Below are positions 54,462-63,151 of a DNA stretch of 64,000 nt, one piece after another. The stretch comes from Bacillota bacterium. Its GTDB lineage: Bacteria; Bacillota; Dehalobacteriia; UBA4068; UBA4997. Below the pieces are notes generated by a model. The model was not told the DNA's origin. It ran no database searches and saw only the letters and a program-made list of their open reading frames with translations. Made by a program: the position numbers and the translations under genes. Every line of letters starts with the position of its first letter. Position 1 is the stretch's first letter. Location: positions 1 through 64,000 of the forward strand of contig JAFQHN010000016.1 of the NCBI GenBank assembly GCA_017397935.1, read 5' to 3'.

Positions 54462-54599
54462 TTATTCAGCAGTTTCCCGCACGGGAGCAAAGTCAAACAC
54501 TTCGCCGCCCATATAACAAACCAGATACTTCCACGTGTCAGCGTTCTCCATCGGCTCAGGGTTTATCACCGCACCCAACACCAGCACAATCTCGCTCAC
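54462..54599 (-). CDS. Overlooked 45-codon ORF after hslU, function unknown
   Basis: A GTG at 54597-54599 with GGAG five bases upstream opens 45 codons that begin MSEIVLVLGAVINPEPM and end FDFAPVRETAE. The composition is protein-like: a hydrophobic start, then TWKYLVCYMGGEVFDF. A good terminator follows the stop at once. The frame stays open for 24 more codons upstream, through the 3' arm of the inverted repeat at 54609-54733, but has no AUG, GUG or UUG there. It may be a real small gene, part of a repeated element, or a decayed remnant. I recognise no family. Confidence 0.5.
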   Translation of the reverse strand: MSEIVLVLGAVINPEPMENADTWKYLVCYMGGEVFDFAPVRETAE

Positions 54600-54608
54600 T
54601 CCAACTCC

Positions 54609-54733
54609 AAGGAAGTGCGCGAGTGCGCCAGATGCAAGGAAACGAATTTTGAGTCGCAGGAGGCGTATTCAATATACGCCGACAAGCGAGAAATTCGATG
54701 ACACCGCAGATGGCGTGCTCCCGTCACTTCCTT
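54609..54733. repeat. 125-nt imperfect inverted repeat starting at the hslU stop
   Basis: Outer arms AAGGAAGTG (54609-54617) and CACTTCCTT (54725-54733) pair perfectly. A second broken stem of GC-rich bases follows on each side. Further in are CGAATTT / AAATTCG and TCGC / GCGA, and a central perfect seven-pair hairpin GGCGTAT/ATACGCC near 54660-54678. The right arm overlaps the hslU stop codon. It could be a structured RNA, a MITE/REP-like element or a processing site. Confidence 0.7.
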
Positions 54734-56105
54734 ACAGGATGTAGCGGCTCAGGTCCTCGTTGTCCGCCAACGCCCCCAATTTATTCTCCACATAAGCACG
54801 GTCAATAACCACTTTTTCCAGCGAAGCATCGGGCGCAATAAACAGCAGATCCTCCAACACCTTTTCCAGCACGGTATGCAGGCGGCGCGCACCGATGTTT
54901 TCAGTGCTGGCATTCACCTGATAAGAAATTCTGGCCAGCGCATCCACGCCGTCCTCCGCAAAGGTTACCTCCACGCCGTCAGCCTGCAACAGTGCCATAT
55001 ACTGCTTCACCAGTGAGTTCTGAGGTTCCAGCAAAATTCGCTTAAAATCCTCCTCGGTCAGGCTCTCCAACTCCACACGGATGGGGAAACGCCCCTGCAA
55101 TTCGGGGATAAGATCAGAAGGCTTGCTCATCGAGAACGCCCCCGCCGCAATAAACAAAATATAGTCGGTTTTCACCTGGCCGTATTTGGTCATCACGGTG
55201 CTGCCCTCCACAATAGGCAGAATATCACGCTGCACACCGTCACGGGAAACAGCAGCAGAGTTGTTGCTGCGGCCGGCAATTTTGTCGATCTCATCAATAA
55301 ACACAATACCGCTTTGCTCGGCGCGCTCAATGGCTCTGGTGGTCACATCGTCCATATCCACCAACTTGGCGCTCTCCTCCTGCACCAGAATTTTTCGGGC
55401 CTCACGCACACTCAGCTTCCGCTTGTGGGTTTTCCTGGGCATCATACTGCCCAGCATATCCTGTATGTTAATGCCCATCTCGTCCATGCCGCCGGGCTGC
55501 ATCATCGGCTGCTCCTCCACCTCGATTTCCACCAGGTGGTCCTCCATCTCGCCCAGCTCCAGCATACGGCGCACCTGCTCACGGCGGTTTTTGTTATCCT
55601 CCAAATACTGTCTGTCCTCATCAGAGGGGGTGTCATCACCGCCACCGCCAAAGAACATTTCCATCGGGTTTTTAACCTTGCGCTCACGTTTGGTCGGCGC
55701 CAGCAATTCCACCAATCTGTCCTGGGCAGCGGCCTCACCCTGCGGACGCACCTTCTCCATCTGCTCGGCCTTCACCATACGCACGGCGGTCTCGGTCAAA
55801 TCACGGATGATACCCTCCACATCACGGCCCACATAACCAACCTCGGTGTACTTGGTGGCCTCCACCTTAATAAACGGCGCGTTGACCAGCTTGGCCAGTC
55901 GGCGGGCGATTTCGGTTTTACCCACACCCGTAGGCCCAATCATAATAATATTTTTGGGCATGATCTCGTCCTGAATAGCCGCCCCCAAACACTTGCGGCG
56001 ATACCGGTTGCGCAGCGCCACGGCCACACTTTTCTTGGCATTCAACTGGCCGACAATATATTTATCCAGCTCGGCCACGATTTGTCTCGGTGTCAGTTCA
56101 TGCAT
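54732..56105 (-). CDS. hslU: ATP-dependent protease ATPase subunit HslU
   Basis: An AAA+ unfoldase with [17 protein letters not shown] at the start, Walker A GPTGVGKT (about 57-64), Walker [12 protein letters not shown] and the C-terminal LSRYIL that docks into HslV. The acidic, Met-rich I domain (about 140-235) is present. I start at the ATG at 56103-56105; a GTG two codons earlier is also possible. It follows hslV by about 15 bases. The stop codon lies in the arm of the inverted repeat. Confidence 0.96.
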   Translation of the reverse strand: MHELTPRQIVAELDKYIVGQLNAKKSVAVALRNRYRRKCLGAAIQDEIMPKNIIMIGPTGVGKTEIARRLAKLVNAPFIKVEATKYTEVGYVGRDVEGIIRDLTETAVRMVKAEQMEKVRPQGEAAAQDRLVELLAPTKRERKVKNPMEMFFGGGGDDTPSDEDRQYLEDNKNRREQVRRMLELGEMEDHLVEIEVEEQPMMQPGGMDEMGINIQDMLGSMMPRKTHKRKLSVREARKILVQEESAKLVDMDDVTTRAIERAEQSGIVFIDEIDKIAGRSNNSAAVSRDGVQRDILPIVEGSTVMTKYGQVKTDYILFIAAGAFSMSKPSDLIPELQGRFPIRVELESLTEEDFKRILLEPQNSLVKQYMALLQADGVEVTFAEDGVDALARISYQVNASTENIGARRLHTVLEKVLEDLLFIAPDASLEKVVIDRAYVENKLGALADNEDLSRYIL

Positions 56106-56120
56106 CTTCACATAGCCTCC

Positions 56121-56657
56121 CTATGCTTCTTCCACAATAATATTTTTATTGGTAAACACACAAATATCCGAGGCCACATCAATAGCCTCTTTGGCAATCT
56201 CCGCCGCGGTCATCTCGGTATGCTTCATCAGCGCCCGTGCCGCAGCCAGCGCATACGCACCGCCGCTGCCAATGGCCGCAATCCCGTCGTCCGGCTCAAT
56301 AACCTCGCCGTTACCGGATAAAATCAGCAAATCGCTGCCGCCGGCCACCACCATCATGGCCTCCAAATTCCGCAGAATTTTGTCGGTGCGCCATTCCTTG
56401 GCCAGCGATACCGCCGCCCGTGTCAGATTACCGTTGTACTGCTCCAAATAGCCTTCAAATTTCTCGCTCAGCGTAAAAGCATCGGCCACCGCGCCCGCAA
56501 ACCCGATCACCACCTGGTTTTTATACAGGCGGCGCACCTTACGCGCACCGTTTTTCATCACAATGCTCTGGCCCAGCGTCACCTGCCCGTCACCGGCCAC
56601 CGCCACTTTGCCGTTGCGCTTCACGCCGCAAATCGTTGTTCCCCGCAATTCCACCAT
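56121..56657 (-). CDS. hslV: ATP-dependent protease subunit HslV
   Basis: A proteasome-like threonine peptidase of 178 residues. The catalytic Thr is in RGTTICGV, so the first six residues must be removed to expose Thr7. GDGQVTLGQ and the [14 protein letters not shown] segment are typical. With HslU it degrades unfolded and regulatory proteins. AAGGAGG is seven bases before the ATG. No xerC precedes it, unlike many relatives. The 180-base gap upstream holds short ATTTACTCAA-type repeats but no promoter I can call. Confidence 0.96.
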   Translation of the reverse strand: MVELRGTTICGVKRNGKVAVAGDGQVTLGQSIVMKNGARKVRRLYKNQVVIGFAGAVADAFTLSEKFEGYLEQYNGNLTRAAVSLAKEWRTDKILRNLEAMMVVAGGSDLLILSGNGEVIEPDDGIAAIGSGGAYALAAARALMKHTEMTAAEIAKEAIDVASDICVFTNKNIIVEEA

Positions 56658-56836
56658 CAGCCATCCTCCTTAATTTTCAACTGATTTTCACAAATTTTTA
56701 CCGCAATATGCAACCGTCATTATCACATTTTATGATTATGAATTTACTGTTTATAATTCCAACTTTACCGCTTTTTCACTCATCACAGCTTACGATAATT
56801 TACTCAATAATTCACCCAAAAATTTACTCAAAAATT

Positions 56837-58213
56837 TTACTCGTTACCCTCGGCGTTCTCCTCTGCCGCCTCTGCTTGATTATATTGGTACAAAGGACTG
56901 TTTTCGGCCAGCCAGGCCAGCGCCCTCTCGGCAATCTTGGCATTTTTCAGCTGTTTGCCGCGCACCTTATAACCCAGCGGTTCAATCAGGCCAAAGGTCA
57001 CATTCATCGGCTGAAAATCCGCCGTCGGCGTCTGCAAATGTGCCAGCAAACCGCCCATGGCCGTCACCGTGTCCCAGGCAAAAGGCGCCTCTCCCCTGGC
57101 AATCCGTGCCGCGTTATAGCCCACCGCCAGGCCGCAGGCCGCGCTCTCCACATAACCCTCCACACCGGTAATCTGCCCGGCAAAGAAAATTCGCTCATCA
57201 CTTTTCAGGCACAGTTCCGGCTTCAACAAATCCGGAGAATTGATAAAGGTGTTGCGGTGCATCACGCCATAGCGCAAAATTTCCGCATTCTCCAAACCGG
57301 GGATAAGTCCAAACACCCGTTTTTGCTCGCCCCACAGCAGCCTCGTCTGGAAGCCCACCAGATTAAACATACTGCCGGCCGCATTATCCTGCCGCAGCTG
57401 CACCACGGCATAAGCCTCTCGCCCCTCATCGTGCGGATTAGGCAGGCCCACCGGCTTCATCGGGCCAAAACGCATGGTGTCCTCGCCACGGCGTGCCATG
57501 CTCTCAATAGGCATACAGCCCTCAAAATCCTTCTCGCTCTCAAAATCGTGCAGCGGCGCGCGTTCTGCCGCCACCAGCTCATTATAAAAGCGCAGGTATT
57601 CCTCCTTATTCATCGGGCAGTTGATGTAATCACCCTGCTCGCTTTCGCCCTTGCCCCAGCGTGATGCCCAGTACGCCTTGCTCATATCAATAGTCGCACC
57701 GTCCACAATCGGCGCCACCGCATCGTGGAAGTGCAGATATTCGGCCCCCAGCCGCCCCTGCAAATCAGCCGCCAGCTTATCGGCCAGCAGCGGCCCTGCC
57801 GCCACAATAACCAGCGATTCATCATCCAGCAAATCGTCAAGATTAGTCACCTCGGTGCGGATAACCTCAATATTGGGGTGATCTTCCACCTCCTCGGTCA
57901 CCATACGGGCAAAACCCTCACGGTCAACCGCCAGCGCACCACCGGCCGGCACCCGTGTCGCATCGGCACAGCGCATTATCAGCGAACCCTGCCGCCGCAT
58001 TTCCTCCTTCAACAGGCCCACGGCATTGGTAACGCCTGCCGCCCGCAAAGAGTTGCTGCACACCAGCTCAGCAAAATCACTCGTCTTATGCACCGGCGAT
58101 TTCGCCTCCGGCCGCATTTCGTATAAGGTCACAGAGAGGCCCTGTTCCGCCGCCTGCCAGGCCGCCTCGGCACCGGCCAACCCTGCCCCGATAATTTTAA
58201 TTTTCTTATTCAT
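56837..58213 (-). CDS. trmFO: tRNA (uracil-54,C5) methyltransferase, folate/FAD-dependent
   Basis: TrmFO makes ribothymidine at tRNA position 54 using methylenetetrahydrofolate and FADH2. The FAD motif GAGLAGAEAAWQAAEQGLSV is at 7-26, followed by ELVCSNSLRA and GVEGYVESAACGLAVG. Length of 458 is typical. The ribosome-binding site is weak. It follows topA by 24 bases, the usual order. Confidence 0.96.
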   Translation of the reverse strand: MNKKIKIIGAGLAGAEAAWQAAEQGLSVTLYEMRPEAKSPVHKTSDFAELVCSNSLRAAGVTNAVGLLKEEMRRQGSLIMRCADATRVPAGGALAVDREGFARMVTEEVEDHPNIEVIRTEVTNLDDLLDDESLVIVAAGPLLADKLAADLQGRLGAEYLHFHDAVAPIVDGATIDMSKAYWASRWGKGESEQGDYINCPMNKEEYLRFYNELVAAERAPLHDFESEKDFEGCMPIESMARRGEDTMRFGPMKPVGLPNPHDEGREAYAVVQLRQDNAAGSMFNLVGFQTRLLWGEQKRVFGLIPGLENAEILRYGVMHRNTFINSPDLLKPELCLKSDERIFFAGQITGVEGYVESAACGLAVGYNAARIARGEAPFAWDTVTAMGGLLAHLQTPTADFQPMNVTFGLIEPLGYKVRGKQLKNAKIAERALAWLAENSPLYQYNQAEAAEENAEGNE

Positions 58214-58237
58214 CAGCTTAATTCCAATACTAAATAC

Positions 58238-60400
58238 TTATTTATTTTTGGCTTTTTCCGCCTGTTTGGCTGCTTTCTTGGCCGCCCGCTGCATCGTCGC
58301 ATCATTGGATTGCTTTTTGGCCTTCTTGGCGTTGGCGTTGGTCGGGCAATCCATATTCGGGCACAACACCACCCGCTGGCCGGAGCGGAAAATCTTCTCC
58401 GTCATCTGTGTGCCGCAAGCCTCACAGGCCTGCTCGATCGGCTTGTCCCAGGATACATACTTACATTCGGGATAATTGCTGCACCCAAAGAAAACTCTGC
58501 CGCCGCGGCTTTTCCGCTGAATAATCTCGCCGCCGCAGGCCATACATTTTACCCCCGCGTTGATAACAATGGCCTTGGTGTTGCGGCAATCCGGGAACCC
58601 CGAACACGCCAGGAATTTACCGTATCGGCCCAGCTTATACACCATCGGTTTGCCGCACAGCTCGCAGGTATCGCCGCTGTATTCCGGAGTCAGGCTCACC
58701 TTTTCCAGCTCAGCCTCGGCCTTCTTCAACTCCTCGGCAAAGGGGTGATAAAAGTCGCTGACGATCTGCCGCCAATCACGGCTGCCCATCTCAACATCAT
58801 CCAGATTAGCCTCCATATCGGCGGTAAAGTCAATATCAATAATGTCCGGGAAGCCTTCTTTCAGCATATTCACCACCACTGTGCCCAGCTCGGTGGAATA
58901 AAAATGCTTATCCTCACGCACCACATAACCGCGGCCCAAAATGGTATCCACAATCGGCGCATAGGTGCTGGGGCGGCCAATGCCCTTTTCTTCCAGCGTC
59001 TTTACCAGCATAGCCTCGGTATAGCGCGGCGGCGGTGCGGTAAAATGCTGCTTCGGCTCCAAGTCGCTGCAAGTCAGCTCCTGCCCCTCCTGCAAGGCCG
59101 GCAGCAAACCCAAATTCTCCTTATCACCGTCATCGTCCTGGCTCTCAATATAGATCCGCATAAAACCGGGGAAGCGTATCTGAGAACCCGATGCGCGGAA
59201 GGTATAACGCCCGTTGCTTATATCCACGGTGGTCGTGTCGATAACAGCAGACGCCATCTGGCTGGCCAAAAAGCGCTCCCAAATCAGCTTATACAGCTTG
59301 TACTGCTGAGGGCTCAAAAAAGGCTTAACATCCTCAGGGCGGCGGGTAATATCCGTCGGGCGGATGCCTTCATGCGCGTCCTGAATTTTACCCTTGCTGT
59401 GATACACTCTCGGCTTCTCCGGCAGATACTCCTTGCCGTAATTTTCGGCAATGTATGCGGTTGCCGCAGCCTGTGCCTCCGGCGAAATTCTGGTAGAGTC
59501 GGTACGCATATAGCTGATGATACCGACTACACCGGCCTTGCCCAAATCAATGCCCTCATAAAGCTGCTGGGCCAGCTGCATGGTCTTTTTGGTCAATATG
59601 CCGTACTTGCGGTAGGCCTCCTGCTGCATACTGCTGGTAGTAAACGGCGCCACCGGGTTACGCTCGCGCGAGCGCTTGCTGATGCTCTCGATCTTGTAAG
59701 GCTGGCCTTCAATATCCGTCAAAATCTCATTTATCTGTTCTTCATTGGCAATATGCGCTTTTTTGCCGTCGATGCGCACCAACTGCGTGTTCAACAGACC
59801 TTCCTCGGTTTGCAGGTTAGCATTCAGCGTCCAGTATTCCTCCGGCACAAAGGCGTTTATCTCCTCCTCGCGGTCACAAATCATACGGATGGCCACCGAT
59901 TGCACCCGCCCGGCCGAAAGACCCTTCTTTACCTTGGCCCACAGCAGCGGAGAAAGCTTATACCCCACCAAACGGTCCAGCACACGGCGCGCCTGCTGGG
60001 CATAAATTCGGTCCATATCCAGCTCACGCGGCGTCTTTACGGCCTTCTTTACGGTGTCCTTGGTGATCTCATGGAACTCCACACGGCACTTATCGTTAAC
60101 ATTCTGCAAATACCCCTTCAAATGATACGCAATCATTTCGCCCTCGCGGTCAGGGTCGCTGGCCAGCAAAACACGGTCGGCCTTCTTGGCCTCATCCTTC
60201 AATCCCTTAATAATGCTGCCCTTGCCGCGGATAGTAATGTAACGCGGCTCAAAATCATTCTCCACATCCACGCCCAAATCACTCTTGGGTAAATCACGCA
60301 CATGGCCCATGGATGACATCACCACATAATTACTGCCCAGATATTTGCCAATCGTCTTGGCTTTGGTGGGCGATTCCACAACTATCAGAGTTTTACCCAT
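58238..60400 (-). CDS. topA: DNA topoisomerase I
   Basis: A type IA topoisomerase of 720 residues. The Toprim domain has VVESPTKAKTIGKYLG (catalytic E9) and the SDPDREGE motif (81-88); the active-site Tyr297 is in GIISYMRTDSTRIS. Three C-terminal four-Cys zinc ribbons begin near residues 585, 628 and 666, followed by a Lys/Ala-rich tail. It relaxes negative supercoils. AAGGAG is eight bases before the ATG. Confidence 0.97.
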   Translation of the reverse strand: MGKTLIVVESPTKAKTIGKYLGSNYVVMSSMGHVRDLPKSDLGVDVENDFEPRYITIRGKGSIIKGLKDEAKKADRVLLASDPDREGEMIAYHLKGYLQNVNDKCRVEFHEITKDTVKKAVKTPRELDMDRIYAQQARRVLDRLVGYKLSPLLWAKVKKGLSAGRVQSVAIRMICDREEEINAFVPEEYWTLNANLQTEEGLLNTQLVRIDGKKAHIANEEQINEILTDIEGQPYKIESISKRSRERNPVAPFTTSSMQQEAYRKYGILTKKTMQLAQQLYEGIDLGKAGVVGIISYMRTDSTRISPEAQAAATAYIAENYGKEYLPEKPRVYHSKGKIQDAHEGIRPTDITRRPEDVKPFLSPQQYKLYKLIWERFLASQMASAVIDTTTVDISNGRYTFRASGSQIRFPGFMRIYIESQDDDGDKENLGLLPALQEGQELTCSDLEPKQHFTAPPPRYTEAMLVKTLEEKGIGRPSTYAPIVDTILGRGYVVREDKHFYSTELGTVVVNMLKEGFPDIIDIDFTADMEANLDDVEMGSRDWRQIVSDFYHPFAEELKKAEAELEKVSLTPEYSGDTCELCGKPMVYKLGRYGKFLACSGFPDCRNTKAIVINAGVKCMACGGEIIQRKSRGGRVFFGCSNYPECKYVSWDKPIEQACEACGTQMTEKIFRSGQRVVLCPNMDCPTNANAKKAKKQSNDATMQRAAKKAAKQAEKAKNK

Positions 60401-60516
60401 AATAATTACTCCTTGCCAAATTTAACCTTACACAACCAAAAAAACCAAACCGTAAACTTAAACAACCTTATTTCCTATATCGTATTCTTGCATCCTCGGC
60501 GGGCAACCAAACCGCG

Positions 60517-61617
60517 TCAGATGTTCTTGCGTATATAATATTGGCCGTCCAGCCGCTTAATAAACCCTTTAAGCTCGCCAATCGTCAGCAGCGCCGCCAA
60601 TCCGGCCGAATCCAATCCCAGCTCTCGCGCAATATCGTTAAAATGCCGCTGCTCTGCCAGATAATCAAACAACCGCTGCTCATCATTATTCAAATCCGGC
60701 GTCTGCGCCGGGAACAAAGTCTGCTGCACACTTTGGGCCACCCCATCCGTCAGGGGAAAATCCTCCAAAACATCCTCCGTCGAGGCCACCGGCTTCACAC
60801 CGCAATCCTTAATCAAACGGTGAGTGCCCGCACTTGCCGGGCTGAAAATACTGCCGGGCACGGCGTAGAGATTCCTGCCCTGCTCCAAGGCGTAATCCAC
60901 GGTGATTTGGGTGCCGCTTTTCAAGCCGGCCTCCACCACAATAACCCCACGGCTAAGCCCGCTGATAACACGGTTACGAATAGGGAAGTTCATGGCCAGC
61001 GGCTGCATCCCCAAAGGGTACTCGCTGATAACACAGCCATTAGCCGCCACCTCGGCAAAAAGCTGCCGATTTTCCCGTGGATACACCACATCAATGCCGC
61101 AGCCCAGCACGCCGATAGTCTTGCCGCCGGCATCCAGCGCCGCCTTATGGCCGCAGGTGTCAATACCCCGCGCCAGGCCGCCCACAATCCAGGCCCCGGC
61201 CTTGGCCAAACCGCCGGCCAGATAAGCTGCCGCCTCCCGTCCGTAGGCCGTCGCCTTACGGGAGCCGATTATGGCCAGCGTCAGGTCGTTCTCACCCGGC
61301 AGCTCTCCACGATAAAACAGCAGGTAAGGCGGCTCATCTATCTCCCTCAGCAGCTTGGGATAATGCGGCTCGGCCAGCGTTACCACCTTGGCGTCAGAGC
61401 GCAGAAACTGCTCATACAACGCCGGCAGGTCTGCCTTCTGCATCTCCTGCCGCATGGTGGCGTAAGCAGGGCCGTTGCCCAAAACCTGCCGCCATTCGTC
61501 AAAATTCAGCCACGCATCCTCGGCATCGCCAAAATAATCCAGCAACGCCTTCAACCGCACGCTGCCAATATCCGATAAACTGTGCAGCGCCAGCAAATGC
61601 ATCATTCCCAACTGCAT
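60517..61617 (-). CDS. dprA: DNA-processing protein DprA/Smf
   Basis: A SAM-like N-terminal part, a Rossmann-fold core with GSRKATAYG (118-126) and GGLARGIDT (146-154), and a C-terminal winged helix (about 300-366) give the full-length 366-residue family member. DprA loads RecA on incoming single-stranded DNA in transformation. The start is uncertain: AGGGGG is only two bases from this ATG and fits a TTG two codons later better. It lies between ddl and topA. Confidence 0.94.
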   Translation of the reverse strand: MQLGMMHLLALHSLSDIGSVRLKALLDYFGDAEDAWLNFDEWRQVLGNGPAYATMRQEMQKADLPALYEQFLRSDAKVVTLAEPHYPKLLREIDEPPYLLFYRGELPGENDLTLAIIGSRKATAYGREAAAYLAGGLAKAGAWIVGGLARGIDTCGHKAALDAGGKTIGVLGCGIDVVYPRENRQLFAEVAANGCVISEYPLGMQPLAMNFPIRNRVISGLSRGVIVVEAGLKSGTQITVDYALEQGRNLYAVPGSIFSPASAGTHRLIKDCGVKPVASTEDVLEDFPLTDGVAQSVQQTLFPAQTPDLNNDEQRLFDYLAEQRHFNDIARELGLDSAGLAALLTIGELKGFIKRLDGQYYIRKNI

Positions 61618-61654
61618 AACCCCCTGCCGCCAATTTCTTAATCAAATCAAAAGC

Positions 61655-62911
61655 TTAAAATTTGGCACCTTTTGTGCCTTTGGTACCGGCTGCACCACCC
61701 TTGGCAAAGGATGCCAAAATGTTGGTGTCATAAGAGAATGTCAGCTTATCCTTGGTGCGCTGCCGCCAAAGTGCCGCCTCCACCAGCTCATCAATCAAGC
61801 CGGCAAAGTCCAGACCGCTGGCCTGCCACAGATAAAAAGACAGCGAACCGGGGATGGTGTTGATCTCGTTAATGTAAATTTTGTCGTCGCGTCCGTCAAT
61901 CATCACGTCAATGCGGGCCACACCGCAGCCGTCCAGCGCCACAAAAGTCTTTTGCACCAGCCGCTGAATTTCCTCCGACATCTCCGCCGGCAAATCCGCA
62001 GGTACCTGCCGTTTCGAGCTGCCCATACCGGCCTTGGCACCGCCCGTTTTGCTGCCAAGCTTACTGTTATCGGCCGCCATTTTGCCGCCCTTGCCGCCAC
62101 CTCCGCTCATATATTTGTCCTGATATGTCAGAAAGGCGTGGTCGGTCAACGGCTCCTCGCACACACTGGCACGGGTGTTGGCCCCATACCCCAGCACCGA
62201 GCAGTTGATCTCCCGGCGTACATCCAGGCAGGGCTCAATCAGCAGGCGGTTACTGAAACCTGCCGCCTCATTCAGCGCCGCCGCCAGTTCATTCTCATCC
62301 GCAGCCCGTGCAATACCCACGCTGCTGCCCAGATTTGCCGGTTTAACAATCACCGGAAAGCCCAGCTCAGAGGCCACATCTGCCAGCTTTTGCTCCGGGT
62401 TGGCATACCATTCATCAGCCGTAAACCAAACCGCCGGCAGCACCGGCAAACCGTTGGCGGCCAGCACATTCTTCATCATTATCTTATCCATGCCGACGGC
62501 GGCGGCCAGCACACCCGGCCCTGCATAAGGGATATTCAGCAGCTCCATGAAGCCTTGCAGGCAGCCGTCCTCGCCGTGGGCGCCGTGCATAACCGGCAGC
62601 AGCACATCCAAGGCAATCTCCTGCTGCTTGGCAAAGAGGCCTTTGGGGCGGTATGTCAGCTTATGGCAACCCCTGTCCGCCGTCATACGCACCTGTTGGC
62701 ATTTGGACAAAAGCCCAGCTAAATCGGCGTATTCTGCCATATCTTTCAGCGCATCACCGGTGTACCACAGACCCTGCTTGCTGATATAAACGGGGATGAC
62801 CTCATACTTGGTTTCATCGGCGGCAGACATGGCCTGCACCGCCGAAATAACGGCAATTTCATGCTCGACGGACGGGCCGCCGTAGATTACACCCAAACGA
62901 ATTTTCTGCAT
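61655..62911 (-). CDS. ddl: D-alanine--D-alanine ligase with a Gly/Ser/Lys insertion
   Basis: An ATP-grasp ligase with GGPSVEHEIAVIS at the N-terminus, the ATP loop VKPANLGSSVGI and the metal motif INEINTIPGSL. It makes the D-Ala-D-Ala end of peptidoglycan precursors. At 418 residues it is long: a low-complexity Gly/Lys/Ser stretch (about 269-300) sits in the loop after LTYQDKY that covers the active site. The C-terminus ends in a GTKGTKGAKF tail. AGGGG is seven bases before the ATG. It stands after a murF-type gene, so both steps of D-Ala-D-Ala use are together. Confidence 0.93.
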   Translation of the reverse strand: MQKIRLGVIYGGPSVEHEIAVISAVQAMSAADETKYEVIPVYISKQGLWYTGDALKDMAEYADLAGLLSKCQQVRMTADRGCHKLTYRPKGLFAKQQEIALDVLLPVMHGAHGEDGCLQGFMELLNIPYAGPGVLAAAVGMDKIMMKNVLAANGLPVLPAVWFTADEWYANPEQKLADVASELGFPVIVKPANLGSSVGIARAADENELAAALNEAAGFSNRLLIEPCLDVRREINCSVLGYGANTRASVCEEPLTDHAFLTYQDKYMSGGGGKGGKMAADNSKLGSKTGGAKAGMGSSKRQVPADLPAEMSEEIQRLVQKTFVALDGCGVARIDVMIDGRDDKIYINEINTIPGSLSFYLWQASGLDFAGLIDELVEAALWRQRTKDKLTFSYDTNILASFAKGGAAGTKGTKGAKF

Positions 62912-62964
62912 TTTGCAGCCCCTTTCATCTATAAATTTATACTTAATTTTCTTGATTTTGCTTA

Positions 62965-63001
62965 AATGAGTGTAAGAAAAAGCTCAGTTTACACTCATTT
63001 T
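62965..63001. repeat. Perfect 12-bp inverted repeat between ddl and murF
   Basis: AAATGAGTGTAA (62965-62976) and TTACACTCATTT (62990-63001) with a 13-base spacer. Neither side is followed by a strong T tract. It may be a weak terminator for murF or an operator for ddl. The rest of the 240-base gap is AT-rich, with TGTAAT-type direct repeats near 63140, and no gene. Confidence 0.7.
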
Positions 63002-63151
63002 CGGCCAAATTCATTGCAAAATCGTCTTAAATTTTACGGTTTTAATGCTGATTTGGCGCAAATTTTAGCTCATCTGCCACCCAAACAGGAATTGTTTACG
63101 CGAGTATGGGCGTTTGGTTGACAATTACTGCTTGATTTTACAAATTACAGA

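Noticed and set aside
58310-60292. 660-codon plus-strand ORF antisense to topA
   Set aside because: topA has all its motifs and three zinc ribbons; the antisense frame shows none.
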